Shown here: in pieces, positions 1 to 11,698 of the stretch
How the letters are laid out: each line of letters opens with the position of its first letter
Numbering within the stretch: the first letter of the stretch is position 1
From: Xylaria sp. FL1777
Lineage: Eukaryota; Ascomycota; Sordariomycetes; Xylariales; Xylariaceae
Length of the DNA stretch: 64,000 nucleotides
NCBI GenBank assembly: GCA_022578965.1
Contig: MU400517.1
Coordinates: 62,001 to 126,000, forward strand
Direction: 5' to 3'
Program-made: the position numbers and the translations under genes
The notes under the pieces: model-generated
The model's database searches: none
Seen by the model: the letters and a program-made list of their open reading frames with translations, nothing else
What the model was told of the DNA's origin: nothing

Positions 1-44
1 ACTACGCACTACGCAGGATGTAGTATGTAGTATGTAGTATGTAG
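1..44. repeat. short 7-bp tandem repeats at window edge
   Basis: Two copies of ACTACGC (1-14) are followed by three copies of TAGTATG plus TAG (21-44). This is a simple tandem repeat at the left edge. The rest of the stretch up to 500 shows only shadow reading frames and is read as the promoter and 5' leader of the gene starting at 501. Confidence 0.7.
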
Positions 45-500
45 GTTCGGACTCTGCATGGCCGTTGCAGAAGCTCCGTCACAACGCGCGCAAGCACTCC
101 TGTGGCTCTCTGAGGCGGGAACTTGGTGCCTCTCTTGGTATCCTCCCTTGGTATTCTTTCATAAATGGGCTTGAGGATCCCCATCCCTCCCTAGCCTGTC
201 TTTGTTGCCGACTGCTATGGATCGACTCTCTAGCGAGTGACCTTTTCACGCTTTCTGATTCGACTGCCGACGACCGTGTCTGTCTCGTTCCCTCGCATTG
301 CAAGCGATGCGTACATTCAGAGGACTGCTGGACGACATCCTCCCAGAAGCATGAAGTAGAGAGGGCGGCTTGTTGGGTAAACCATGATGGGTAGCTGCTG
401 CTCGGTCTCATTTACCACTTCTCTGCCCGTCGTCCTTTACCTCGCATAAAGACCTTGCCCAGTCAACAGCGCAGGGCTGTCGATCTTGACTTGGCGCACA

Positions 501-2512
501 ATGAAGCTATTCAAGTCCGCCTCCAACGCCGGGGGAAACCGGCCTGGCCGGCCACCGCCACGCTCAAACATCCGCGGCAAGATCAGTGGGCCTATCCCCA
601 TACCCGATGACGAGTTTCCGTTGAGGAATCCTAGATCGAGCATTACTCAGGAGGGGTTGCCGGAGCAGTCTGATCCGGCGAATCAGCGGGATTCTGGAGC
701 AGCATCGACTAACAGTGCCTTCAATGCTACCCGTGAGGACAAGGCCAGCTCGCTTGCTCAGTCCGGGCCAAGTCAGGCCTCGACGACTTCGAATCCCGTA
801 CGGCGACGACGTACCAATAGATCTAGTGCCCTGAGGTATTCGAACTTGAGCGATGCTACTGACACGGCATCGCCTTCCCGGAAGAAGTCGTCCTTTAGAG
901 CGGCGATCGGCAAATTCTTTGGGAAACGCAACAGGAAGCGGGGTAGTCGTTCAACATCTGGCTCCGAAGCTCAGATTGTCCCATCTCATGATCACCATCA
1001 TAGTGTGAGTGTTTAATACTTCGGAGAATGTTCTCTTTGATATAAAGTCAGAAATGACTAAGCCTTGCGTTTTAGGACCCCGTTGTTAGGGAGGGAGACT
1101 CGACTGACCCGGAAAGCGAACCAAAACGATCAGCGTCTTTACCTATCACCGAGTTCAACAAGGCACTGAGGTCGCATTCGATCGGTCCGGACGATTACAT
1201 GGCAATTCACAGCGCGCGCAACTCCCTACAGTCAGATTCAGCGTTTTTGAGAAGGAGAGCTGCGACAACTTCTGGTGGGCCTGCCAACTCTAGATTAAGA
1301 GATGAAGGCCTAGACGTCTTGGGTCTAACCCCAAGGCCAGCGAGCGCCCAGGGCAATGATATGGTCAGTGAGCACGATCCCGAGTCGATCGGTCGTGCTG
1401 TTTCAGTTGATGTCTTCCCGGCTCGTCGGAGATCGAGGAGTCTGTCGCAGCTACAAGACGTCTCCGAAGAGCATGGACTTGTCCGAAAACGTAGTGAGGA
1501 AATCCGGTACTGGAGAGCAAGCCAAAATGCCGGACCACTGTCTTTGGATTTATCCATCTCTCAACGCGACGAACCTGAAATGACCGAGATGACTGAGACG
1601 ACCGAGCCGACCACGGAAATTAATGACGAGGATACACAACCGATCCACACACCACCGCAACCTTTTAATTTCGGTCCTATAAGTACCATGAGGATCACGC
1701 AGGCTGCAAGCTTAGAAGATCGCGTAACAACCCTCGAGACGCAGAACCAAAAACTCGAGAGGCTCGTTTCTCAACTTTTTCACGTGGTACCAGGTATCGA
1801 TAATTACTCTGATGCCCTTAGCCATCCGGCGTCTCTCCCTCCCACGGCGCCACCTACTACATACGCGGGGACAAATTCCGCTGCCGTAGAAACGTCAACT
1901 CATCAGAACTTACCCGTTGATAGCGGACCTCTTTCTGCCGGCTATAGCATTTCCAATCAATCAAATTTGTCCTTTGAGGATGAAAAGACATTCATTGGGT
2001 CTATTCACCCGTCTACGAGAGAAGCCCCCCGGCCCATGTCAAATGTTACGATCAGAGGTGCCACCAGCCTACCCAGCTTGCCCAGAGATGCGTCTGGTGC
2101 ATTCACCCCGGACTACTATAACACCCTGCAGGCGTTACTCGACACGGAGCGTGCCGCGCGACACGCACTAGCACTACGTGTTGCCAGATTGTCTCGCACG
2201 GTCGAGATGATATCCCAAACAATGCTCAAGCTTGATACAAACCCACCAGCGCCTGTAAATGTATCAGTGTTTGATGATGACGACGATGACGATTTAGGCC
2301 CCCCTAGTGCGAGCATAGATGACAATTCGGAACCGTTTAGAACTCCGCGGGAAGAACAGCCGATTCACGATTATAGCGTTTTTGGCGAAGACGCCCAAGA
2401 CGAATTCGACGACGGTTCTAGGAAAAGAGCAGCCCGAGCTATCTCCCTGGGCCAGCTAACACTTGGCAAGCCCAAGCATTTACAACAGCCCGGTGCTGGT
2501 GTTGATTTATGA
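501..2512 (+). CDS. conserved-type hypothetical protein with coiled coils, two exons
   Basis: The model joins 501-1004 and 1076-2512, giving 646 residues. The intron (1005-1075) starts GTGAGT, ends TTTTAG and has a TGACTAAG branch-like sequence. Phase 0 is kept, and the second exon stays open back to the acceptor. The start is the first ATG; the frame also extends to a TTG at 486, which is not used. I do not recognise the family. Visible features are a basic, Pro/Arg-rich N-terminus with GRPPPR, a basic patch KFFGKRNRKRGSR around residues 143-155, and heptad-like segments near residues 381-403 (LEDRVTTLETQNQKLERL) and 515-551 that should form coiled coils. An acidic run of seven Asp lies near the C-terminus. 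There is no signal peptide or membrane segment. Most of the chain looks disordered, which suggests a cytosolic or nuclear scaffold, but that is only inference. Confidence in the gene structure is good; the function is unknown. Confidence 0.8.
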
Positions 2513-3580
2513 CTACATGGTCTGAGCTTGACCCCTGAGGCAGATTCCAATCCACAATATATTTAACACCCTCTTACGCTTTCTTATCGAAGCACCTCCC
2601 CTCTAGTCGTCATCACTTCACACAAAGCAATAGTGCTTACACGAAATTTTGGCAATGGGTCATCGTTCCCATCTCCTCGCATGCTGCCGACCTACCTATG
2701 CAGGCTGGTACTGCCTCACACAAGACACACAATAGCTGCACGTCTTTCTTCCGCACAGATAGGCACAATAACACAACGCAAATATTTTTGCTGTTTTATT
2801 TTTATTTGCCGTGGCCTGGTTTTCGATAGATAAGCGAGCGAGTTGAATGCCCTTATCCAACTTTTGCGATTCCCAATTTCTTCCCATGGCGACACGAGCA
2901 AGTACCGCCCTCGTCGGCTGCATATTATAGCGTATTATTAGTTCCTAATATTTCTGGTCTCTCGTTTTTCTTCACTTTCGGTTCCTGATCGGGTGGCCAT
3001 GGCATGGAGGCTCAAGTCCTTTCTAGAAGGAGGAGAAATGCCTTTATACCTCGGGCGGTGAGAGGCGTCTGCGCACTTGCGGAGATTATGAATCCAAAAT
3101 AGCACTACTCTAAATAATGAATGACAAAAATTTTAAAAAGTATCCATCCATCACCTCTTCACCCTTACGGCGATGACATTCATGACAATCCTGATATTCC
3201 GTTTGGCTAGCATCATCCCAAATTCGTCTTGATTAACCCCTCTCCCAGTCGACTGCGAGCTTCCGCATATAGAATAGCAGCAAATCTTCTTATGTTGTAT
3301 CGACTTTACCAAGTTTCCTATCGCCGTACGGCTGCTGACCCCAGCGATTCTATTGGACAATCGCTGGTGATAATGTAACAGCGGAAGCTTGGCTGCCCTT
3401 CCGGGCATTCGACCGGCGTAGTAACGCGGGGTGAGCCCAAGCAATGACATACGGGGGCCTGTCGATCACCAGTTCTGCTGAGTATGTATTTTGAAGAGCG
3501 GTCCAGATTGAATCTCATTTGGGAGAAGGGTTGTCAAATTTCATAGCCAGAATAATAAGCTGAAATAGGCGCCGCGGACA
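2513..3580. other. intergenic, 1.07 kb
   Basis: No supported gene. It should hold the 3' end of the coiled-coil gene and the promoter of the M28 peptidase. Short frames on both strands have no recognisable domains. Confidence 0.5.
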
Positions 3581-5149
3581 ATGCGGTCTAAATTCGTAGT
3601 CGTTGCTCAGGCGGCTATGGCCGCTGCTATACCTCTCACGTCGAGGAACCCAGCGAGTATCCTGTATGACCATGATAGCCTCGCTGTACTAGCTCCGATA
3701 TTCGCATGCTCGGCATCGAGCTGGCCGCCGAATACCATTGGCAAAGCCAATGAGCCGCAGCAGCCGTCAGAGGACTTGGCCTCGATCCTCGCGCACGTAG
3801 ACCCGAGGCGCATCGAGGCGACGATCAAGAAGCTGGTGTCCTTCGGCACACGACACACGTTATCGACACAGACGTCTAAGACCCGGGGCATCGGAGCGGC
3901 ACGTGACTGGATTCATGCCGAGTTCCAGAACTACGCCAACGCGAGCGATGGGCGACTGACCGTCGAGACGATCGGGTACATCCAGCAGCCTGACGGGAAC
4001 CGCGTCCCGTTTCCGACACGTATCAGCGACGTCGTGGCCACGCTACACGGTACTGACGAAAACAGACTGTACGTCGTCTCGGGCCACTACGATTCCCGTG
4101 TAACAGATATCTTGAACTATGAAGACGATGCCCCAGGCGCCGACGACGACGCCTCGGGGGTTGCCATTTCCCTCGAGCTGGCTAGGGTTATGTCGCGACC
4201 GGAATATCCCGTCCCGAAGGCGAGCATCGCGTTCGTGGCTGTGGCGGGTGAAGAACAGGGTTTGTACGGGGCTCAATTCCTCGCTCAGACCTACGCGAAC
4301 AGTACGCCGAGAGTGAATGTATGTGATGCAATCCGTCTAGAAGCTACTTGTTGCCCTTCTAGTACCTATCCTGCACAAGCTGCCCGTCGTTAACCAGCCG
4401 CATAAGCACAGGTAGAAGGGATGATAACCAACGACATCGTGGGCGCGTCTAAAGGCTCCAACGGCGCAGATCCGCACGTAATCCGGTTATTCGCACAAGG
4501 TCTGCCGCCGCTCACAGTGGAAGGTTCCACGACGCGGGAATCGCGGCTCCAGATCGGCGGTGAGAACGACACGCCAGCGCGCAACCTTGCGCGTCTCGTG
4601 AAGGAGGTCGCCGAGAACGCCGCCACAGCCATGAACGTCTCCGTTGTCTACCGCCTCGACCGCTACCTGCGCGGCGGTGACCACCGGCCCTTCCTTGAGG
4701 CCGGATACCCCGCCATCCGCTTCACGGAGCCGCACGAGAACTTCGCGCACCAACACCAGGACGTGCGTGTCGAGAACGGCACCCAGTACGGTGACCTCGT
4801 GCAGTTCTGCGACTTCGAGTTCATTGCCCGCGTCGCCCGCGTCAACGGAGCCGCTTTATGGAGCCTAGCCAACTCGCCGGGTGCCCCGACCAATGTGCGT
4901 GTCGACACCGCAGCCCTGGCGAATGAGAGCACATTGTATTGGGACCCGCCCTTGTCGGGCGAGGGCAATGTCGTTGCATACGAGGTTGTTTGGAGACCTA
5001 CGTCTGCCCCAGTCTGGACTAGCCTTGTTGACGTTGGCCTTGTGAATCAAGTCACGCTTGACCTGAGTAAGGATAATGTCGTGTTTGGTGTGAGGGCGCG
5101 TAGTACCGATGGGTCTAGGGGTGTTGCCGTATTGCCTTTCCCTGGATGA
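3581..5149 (+). CDS. secreted M28-family zinc metallopeptidase with C-terminal Fn3-like domain
   Basis: The model joins 3581-4318 and 4412-5149, giving 491 residues. The intron is 4319-4411 (GTATGT...CACAG). It restores the family sequence [12 protein letters not shown] across the junction. The fold is the co-catalytic two-zinc aminopeptidase of family M28 (M28B-like fungal 'probable zinc metalloprotease'). The expected metal and catalytic motifs appear in order: GHYDSR (about 168-173), GADDDASG (186-193), the catalytic-base motif AGEEQGLYG (222-230), the zinc-binding Asp in TNDIVG (about 254), and [12 protein letters not shown] (352-363) with the last zinc His. From about residue 404 to the end a beta-rich segment ([21 protein letters not shown]) looks like a fibronectin type III domain, as in this fungal family. 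The N-terminus has an Ala-rich hydrophobic stretch that may act as a weak signal peptide. The expected role is extracellular cleavage of N-terminal residues from peptides. All catalytic residues are present, so it should be active. Confidence 0.9.
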
Positions 5150-6791
5150 TGGGTGGTCTGTTATGGCTAGGTTGTATATATCATGTTGATGTGTACGCAT
5201 ATCTAGCTTCATGTTTTCCGGTCAGCCCTCATGATAATCGTGTCCAAGAGAACCTGTCAACTATAGATACCGTCTTAGATCTCTCGTCATTGTGGAGCTA
5301 TTGCGTTCGGCAAGGTGGCCTGGTGTTGTCTTGATTCTGCTAAACTAAGAAATAGTTACCTATTTAAGTCATCCATATCCCGCTATACGTCTGGGTATGA
5401 GTCTTCATTGCAGCTTCACAGCATAGGATATCGTAGTTTTCACTGTCATCTCAGATGATTATTGGGGTATCTACGGCCTAGAAAGGAGGAGGGAAAAGAG
5501 ACGGCGGAAATTGCGATTATCCTATCTTAGTATGTTAACGGCCACAAGTGATAAATATAAGTAGAAGGAGAAAGAAGCCTCTAGTGCTTGTTCGATGAGT
5601 TCTAATATTCAACAATTTAAGCAACGGTTTGAGTTTACTTTCACCTACCAGCTTTCTAAATACTAAGATATGTGTATAGAGGAGACAGCTGGGCCATCAA
5701 GTTGGTTGTGCGGGAGTCTTCGGTTCGAATCCCATCAGGACTTATCTAACGGAGGTTCACCTCTCTAGAACTAGAAAAAAAAAATTAAAAGGGAACTCGG
5801 AGTGACACAGTTAAACTCGAACATGCATCCTACTAAAAAAAGAATCGAGGGCTTAAGATAGACTCAACATCCCTGGACCGGAAAATGCGTGCTGCCTATG
5901 GCCCTGCCTCTGACACAAGCATTATTCCTAACGACTACTTTACCACTTGACCACTTCAAGGTGGGAGGGGAACGTCTATTGAATATCTGCACGTTGATTC
6001 TAAGTTATATACGTGGTAGTTGTGACAGTGTGACAAGGAAGTACCTATGTACCTTTCAGTGGAAGTATGGGCTGTTCTTTAAGATGACCTCACTCTTCAC
6101 TCTCTTGTGGTATATCTATCTTGTGTGAGTTCATACTATATATATAAATTGATACTAGCGTTGTTTATGACTATTCTTATTTTAAACATTCTATACCCTC
6201 TCGTTCTTACTATTGCTACGCTGGTCTCGGCTATATATACCCTTAAGCGTATTAATGAATGGCAACGTCATTAATGTTAGCACAAGTCCCTTTTTACTGT
6301 TATCTACTTCATAGACCTCAACACGTCAAGAATTTTAAACATAAATTATACATAGGTTCAAGACACTTAAGAGTCTATGGGGCTCTGGATACGCCGATGC
6401 TTGAAGATAATATCAATGTCTCCCCCACGCGCTCTATGTCCACAGTGAAATGAATCTAGGTTAAATGCTCTAGGGAATCCCGTGTACTCCGCTGGTAACA
6501 ATGACGAATTTCAAAAGTTTGCTCTGGTACTGTGCTGCTGAAGTTCTTCCCATCACTGCTTTTGGTTAATCTCATGGCTAGTTCATGTGGGGTTCTGAAG
6601 CTACACGAAGACGAAATAGAGTGAAACTGGCATGCTGTTTAACAAGGAGACGTTGGCTCGGTTGACTTGGATTCCCTTATTCTACAGACCCATGCGCCGT
6701 GAGGTTCTCGTATGCTAGACATGTATTACATGATGCAACCAAGTGACGTAAGTTCTGATAGAATGGGAGCGACAAACTTGGCGGATAACCG
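5150..6791. other. AT-rich intergenic region, 1.6 kb
   Basis: No gene is supported. The stretch is TA-rich with many short stops in all frames. The only structured item is a tRNA-like, A-tailed fragment at about 5690-5784, listed separately. Confidence 0.5.
5690..5784 (+). repeat. tRNA-derived SINE-like fragment (possible)
   Basis: A perfect RNA polymerase III B-box, GGTTCGAATCC, lies at 5722-5732. A D-arm/A-box-like AAGTTGGTT lies just upstream (5699-5707). The spacing is too short for an intact tRNA, and the T-stem pairs poorly. About 40 nt downstream comes an A10 tract (5775-5784). Degenerate A-box, B-box and A-tail are the hallmarks of tRNA-derived SINE retroposons, but no copy number or target-site duplication could be checked. 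It could equally be a decayed tRNA gene. Confidence 0.3.
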
Positions 6792-8585
6792 TTATATTGT
6801 ATAATAACTTTCAGGGCCATGGCCCCCAGGCTGACTATCTGGCCCGAATATAGCCCATGATGAAACTAGATGCGGCACTCCTAGGCCTGCGGCAATCTCA
6901 TTTTCGTCGTGGACGTCGTATCGATATCCCCATGCCCTGGAACTGTTCAGGTGGTGCACGTACGAGTTTAATATGTCGGCGGCAGGACATATGAAAGTTG
7001 TTTCGCCGTGTGCCCTTGCTGTGGAGGGGAACCAAACATTATGATTTGGTAGGTTGTCTAACAGGGAATAGTCTTTTACAATCGCACTAGCGTTGGACTG
7101 TGATAAGAGGGGATAGTTACTCTGTAGGAATGCGGTCATGTCGCCAGGCCTTGAAGCGTTTGCCGCAAATACCGTGCCCTCTAGACGAACAGATCCATTC
7201 GGTAGCAACTCACCATCTGTTGTCTTTCTCGAAAAGAATATACGGCAAATCTCGTAAAAGATCACCGTCGATGCAAGGCGTCCAGGGAAAGGCGTCGGGA
7301 TATTCGCCGCCTGTAGAGCCTCGGTACTCTTACTCCGGAGACAAGCCATCGCCTCGTCATTCCCATCTCCATTGTTATCGCAGCCTGTCCGTTGTAGCGT
7401 GAGATTGAACTATCATTCCAACTCGTCGACGAACGGCTGGGCCGGGAAGAAGAGAGATTCACCGACCGCGCCAACGAACAATTTCTCACCGGATTCAGGA
7501 TCCGTCGCATCACCGCCGTGCGCGACCAAGTGTAACGCCACGGGCCCAGCGCCAGCCGACGCGCCATGGATGGCGATATGGTCGGGGTTGCCGCCAAACT
7601 GCGCGATGTGACGCCGCAGCCAACGCAGCATGAACCTCTGATGAAGCAGCCCCGCGTTCAAATCCCCATCAGCACGTACGCGCTCGCTAGCCAGGAAACC
7701 CCAGAGTCCCACACGGTAGTTCAAGTTCACGAAGACGATCTCGTGTCCCGAGCGCTGCACGACTTCCGTCCCGTTCCAGTTCGCATTGCTATTCAGGGTA
7801 TATCCTTTCAGGGTATATCCTATTAGAACATCATCTTAACAAACTTTCTTGCCGGGTTGGATTAGATATGGATAAAGGTAGTCGAGAACGCACCGCCCCC
7901 TTGAATGAAAAGCCACACCGGCAACTTAGACTCGACAGTTGTGTTGGCAGGCGCCCACACGTTGGCGTACAGACAGTCCTCATCCTTCTCCGCGTTCGGG
8001 TACGGTTCGGAGATGCCCAGACACACCGGGCCGAGACAGCGACGTTTTAACCTTAAATCCAAGCTCAAATATGCTCTCGGTCGTCTGAGGACACGCAAGA
8101 ATAGAAGAAGAAAAAATGGCCCCCTACCGCATTCGCTTTCAATTCACGTCCCTTCCGCTTTGCATCCGGATCCACGGGCCGTCGGAAGCGGAGGTCGTCC
8201 ACGGGCGCTTTGGCGTACTGGATCCCAAGATATTGCGCGACACTGCCGACAAGCGTGCCGCGGTATACTGCGTACCCGAGATTTGCGCGGGCGATGCTCG
8301 GATCCGAGACCTGCGGGATACATCGCATGTTAGTGGTAAGGCAAACGAATATGATGGCGACGTCACATGAGGTGATCAGGACGTGTCCGATAGGAAACCC
8401 TCCCCCTCATCCCCCCCCAAAAAGCAAGAAAAGCAACAGTATACCTTAGAAGAATCATGATTGTCGAGTAAACCAATCGTCCACCCGAGAACAAGCTCTA
8501 GGACGACGGCCACGACGCCGAACAGAGCGAGCGCCCACCCACGGCGCGGAAGGGAGCGCCAAGGAGCGACTTGGGAAGTTTCCAT
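6792..8585 (-). pseudogene. type B carboxylesterase, broken by tandem in-frame stops
   Basis: The family is clear. Motifs in order: an N-terminal membrane-anchor segment (ALFGVVAVVLELVLGW), LGIQYAKAP, LRFRRPVDP, GPVCLG, DEDCLYANVWAP, LPVWLFIQGGG, VFVNLNYRVGLWGF, the nucleophile-elbow region HGASAGAG, and DVHDENEIAAGLGVPH with the late His. Likely exons are 8585-8445, 8310-about 8195 or 8128, a third ending near 7895, then about 7821-6792. The junction between exons 2 and 3 does not join cleanly with strong splice sites; one weak pair (GTGAAT donor, GAGAG acceptor) would keep frame. Two consecutive stop codons, TGA TAG, interrupt the frame at about 7409-7414, where relatives usually carry Trp-Gln (TGG CAG). 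Both changes are C-to-T type, as RIP produces. The frame continues unbroken for 558 nt afterwards. The C-terminus also ends early, just after PESYY. It is probably a non-functional esterase relic. Confidence 0.7.
7792..7821. repeat. perfect 15-bp tandem duplication at a splice acceptor
   Basis: The 15-bp unit TTCAGGGTATATCCT occurs twice head to tail (7792-7806 and 7807-7821). On the minus strand it sits at the start of the fourth exon of the broken carboxylesterase and creates two alternative AG acceptors 15 nt apart. Either one keeps frame into the conserved NSNANWNG segment. Confidence 0.85.
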
Positions 8586-9429
8586 TCTCGATCCATTAGC
8601 GACCAATAAATAGGATGCATGCGACCCGGGAGTTTTCCTCGGGAGAAAGAAAGAACCCTGGTATAGGGCGTCGAATAAGGTTGAAGACCTATCAAGCTAG
8701 AAACGGGAAAAATCAGAGGCACTTGAAATAGCGCGGCAGGGCGGCCATAGCGGCGGGTGATCAGCATGAAAGGATGATCAGGATCCGGTCTCACCGACGA
8801 TCACCAGAACGTCCGGCCATCCTAGTATGACGGAAAGTACAACACTGTGGACTCGTACAGAGGTAGAGCCTCTGATTTGGAGGGGGGCCAACGTATTTTG
8901 AACATATGTTTATTTGTTGCAGCAAGGACATTCACGGAAAAAGCTATTCATCATATACGATATCCCCCAACAATATACTTCAACAACCAGCACTTCTCCA
9001 AATGCCTTGCTCTCACCGCCTCCAACCCTCCTTTGCGACACCGGCAAAGCCCATTCGCATGAATCAAAGTAATGCACATAAGTCATTGCAAACACAGCCG
9101 ATCAAACTCCCTCATAAACATGATCCCAGATATTACCAACGCCAAATGGAGGAAAATTCATCAGTTTTATAAAGCAGGGCCTCATCGCCCCGTGGGCATC
9201 TGCCTTGGTGGATCCTCCGAAATGCGAAAAAACAGAGGGGTGCATCGTAAAGTCATATGCCTCTTTCAAACAGAACGCCAACGCATGCAGTTGAAACATG
9301 ATCCAGTCGTACATAATCGTCATCGTAAGTAGCAGTCCGCGAAGAGTATTAACAGGTGATACGCAAGAAAGCACCAAGAGCGAATGGAATGAATCAGTTG
9401 GTCCGAGTCGGCGGTGAGCCAAGCGTTAC
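8586..9429. other. intergenic, 0.84 kb
   Basis: It lies between the 5' end of the esterase relic and the 3' end of the Cdc14 gene. No supported gene; it presumably holds a decayed promoter and the Cdc14 3' UTR. Confidence 0.5.
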
Positions 9430-11698
9430 CTACATCGCCGAGACTTTGCGGACGGCCGAGTGTGTACCGGAGGCAGCATTTACGCTGCCAACTCGGCCAC
9501 TCGTCTTGCGCACGCCCGAGGACTCCTTTGTGCGGGCGGAATCTTGAGTTCGCTTGCTGCTTCGGACCTTGGTCAGAACTCCGGAAGCACTTGCTGAGCG
9601 AGTGGGTGAGGCCATGATACGATCTGTAAGCGCTTTTGGACGAGCGCTACCGATGTTCTCGGCATCGTTAGAAGCATCATTGTCGATGACTTGATAAATG
9701 GTCGTGGTTGTATGGCTATAGGAGCGAGTCTTTTCGCTGCGTTCAGGCGAATGAGATGCCTTGCGACGGCTGCGCATGCGCAACATCCATTCTTCTTCCG
9801 ACACGGCATCGTTGGATCTGCTGTGGATCGAAATCGTGTCTGTTTGTTCGCCAGCGCCCCCCTCTTCCTCCACAGTGGTTTCATGGATCTGACTGCGTTG
9901 GAAGGAATGATGACGATCAGCTCTCCCTGTCTTCCTGGGTTGACCTGGTGTTGGTGCGGGGAGGTAATCCTCCTGAGTTCCCGCATTACGCCTCTCCTGG
10001 TCCATTTCGCCAAGCGGTGTGCGATTTGACGGACTGCGACTTGGCGGTGTAGACGTGGCGGCGTTTCGACTCAAAGATGTTTTCTGCATAGCTCGAATGG
10101 GCGTGCTAGGCTGTGAATTGGCAGCAAGTTCTTTCCTCAGCTTCCGCTCTATTCTCTCTTCAACCCACCATTCTCGAAACACTCCTTGGTTGATATGTAG
10201 CCAATGTTGCTGAGGACCTACGACCATACCGGGTCGCATGAATCGCATGAAGGAGATGACCTCGTCAGCCGTGAATCCATGACGGTATATCAAATAAGCA
10301 CCAATCAAGCAGCCAGTTCGCCCAAGGCCAGCCTTGCAATGTACTGCTATGGCCTTCTTCTTGATGGTGATCGTCTCGTGTGCAAGCCTGATGAATTTTC
10401 GAACAGTGCTAAGAGGTGGGCAAGTGCCGTCCTCGAAAATCATATCAAGGTGCCGAATTCCCAAAGCCTCGAAGTAAGATGGAGAATAGAGGGGAGAGTT
10501 AAGGCGGACGACGAGGCCAATGTTACGTTCAGAAAAGTGCCGGAGTACGTTTTTGAAGGGCTGTGGGAGGGTTGGATGAACATCTACCTCCGCGAGAGTC
10601 TTTGGAAGTGCGGCCCACGCCTCGGATGATTCTGGAACACGAGCCACTGGGCTATGCTGAGGGGACGCGAACGCGAGAAAATGGGGAGTGACCCAGTTGA
10701 AATCGCCCTGGTCGACCCGTTCGAATCTCTCATACTCGTCAAGATCAAACTTATCCAATGCGCAGCAGCCCTCTTCCTTCGCTTTCCACACACCATAAAC
10801 GACATCCTGAACGGTAATACCGTAGTCTGCCTGGCTATAGCCAGCGTCACGGAAAGGCATCAGGGGCGGGTCAACCTGAGCGATCGGTGCCAAGGCCAAA
10901 TGAGGCGGCCATGCCTGGATCAGAACCATGTAGCATGCGAGCAGACAGGCGGCGTTCGCTCGAGCTAGAATTCACCGTCAGTTCTGTCTCTTGACTGACG
11001 ATTGTTAGAGTAGGGAGTGCGTACATTTGGGGTCAGGACGACTCCAAAAAACAAGAGGTCTTGATTCATTTTCCTTGGCGCTTAGGACGTCGTGGAAATA
11101 GAGCCCAAAGCGGTATAAATGGCCGATATGTAGAGGACCGAAGTCGTGATGGAAGGCGTTGTAGAGGAGTGTGTCGTCGACGGTGAAGTAGAAGGGCGGC
11201 TGTCGAGGCGACTTCGTCGGCGCAGCCAATGGGCCATCTACAGCCCTCTGCGAGCGCTTGCTTGGCGATCCCTGGGCCTCAGCCTGAGGAAATGGGAAGG
11301 CAGTGTAGGCTGTTGGAGGTTCCGCATAGGATGCGAGATACAAGCGGTCTGTATAGGTTAGCAGTGTGACTGGGATGTGGAGGAAGGGCGGTGAGAATGG
11401 TTGAAAAAGGATGCTAGTTGAGTACGAAGGAGAGCTGCAGTGCTCAACTCCTTTGCGCCCAGCCATTCAGACAATACATAAAACCATAGCCATGTAGTGT
11501 GAGGTGGAGGAGTTCTCTGTCGTGCTGGACAGACAAACAAGCCAAGGTAGCAGAATGCAAGGAGCAATTTGCATCCGGGCATGATCATGACGTTGTGCTG
11601 TTTGTATGTATGTGAAAGGAAGGGATATTTGAAGAGAGGGCGAACATACTTGGTATGTATTCGGTGATGAATGCTCCATGCGAGGCCTTGGACGGCAT
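9430..11698 (-). CDS. CDC14: Cdc14-type dual-specificity protein phosphatase
   Basis: The model is the complement of 9430-10964, 11025-11348 and 11650-11698, giving 635 residues. Introns: 10965-11024 (GTACGC...CTAG) and 11349-11649 (GTATGT...ACAG, with CTGCTAAC branch). Splicing yields EYIPNRLYLASY at the N-terminus and DPKSRANAACLLACYM at the second junction, both typical of Cdc14. The first about 140 residues form the substrate-binding A domain (FTVDDTLLYNAFHHDFGPL). The B domain carries the phosphatase signature HCKAGLGRTG with catalytic Cys about 334, plus the acid-loop FEDGTCPP. The C-terminal 200 residues are Ser/Thr/Arg-rich, disordered and rich in SP/TP sites, as expected for Cdk-regulated localisation. 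Cdc14 dephosphorylates Cdk sites and acts in mitotic exit and cytokinesis in fungi. It is a housekeeping gene, head-to-head with Pcc1 about 1.1 kb away. Confidence 0.93.

Noticed and set aside
9691..10850. Several overlapping plus-strand frames of 100-140 codons.
   Set aside because: They are antisense shadows of the Cdc14 coding exon, whose motifs are unambiguous.
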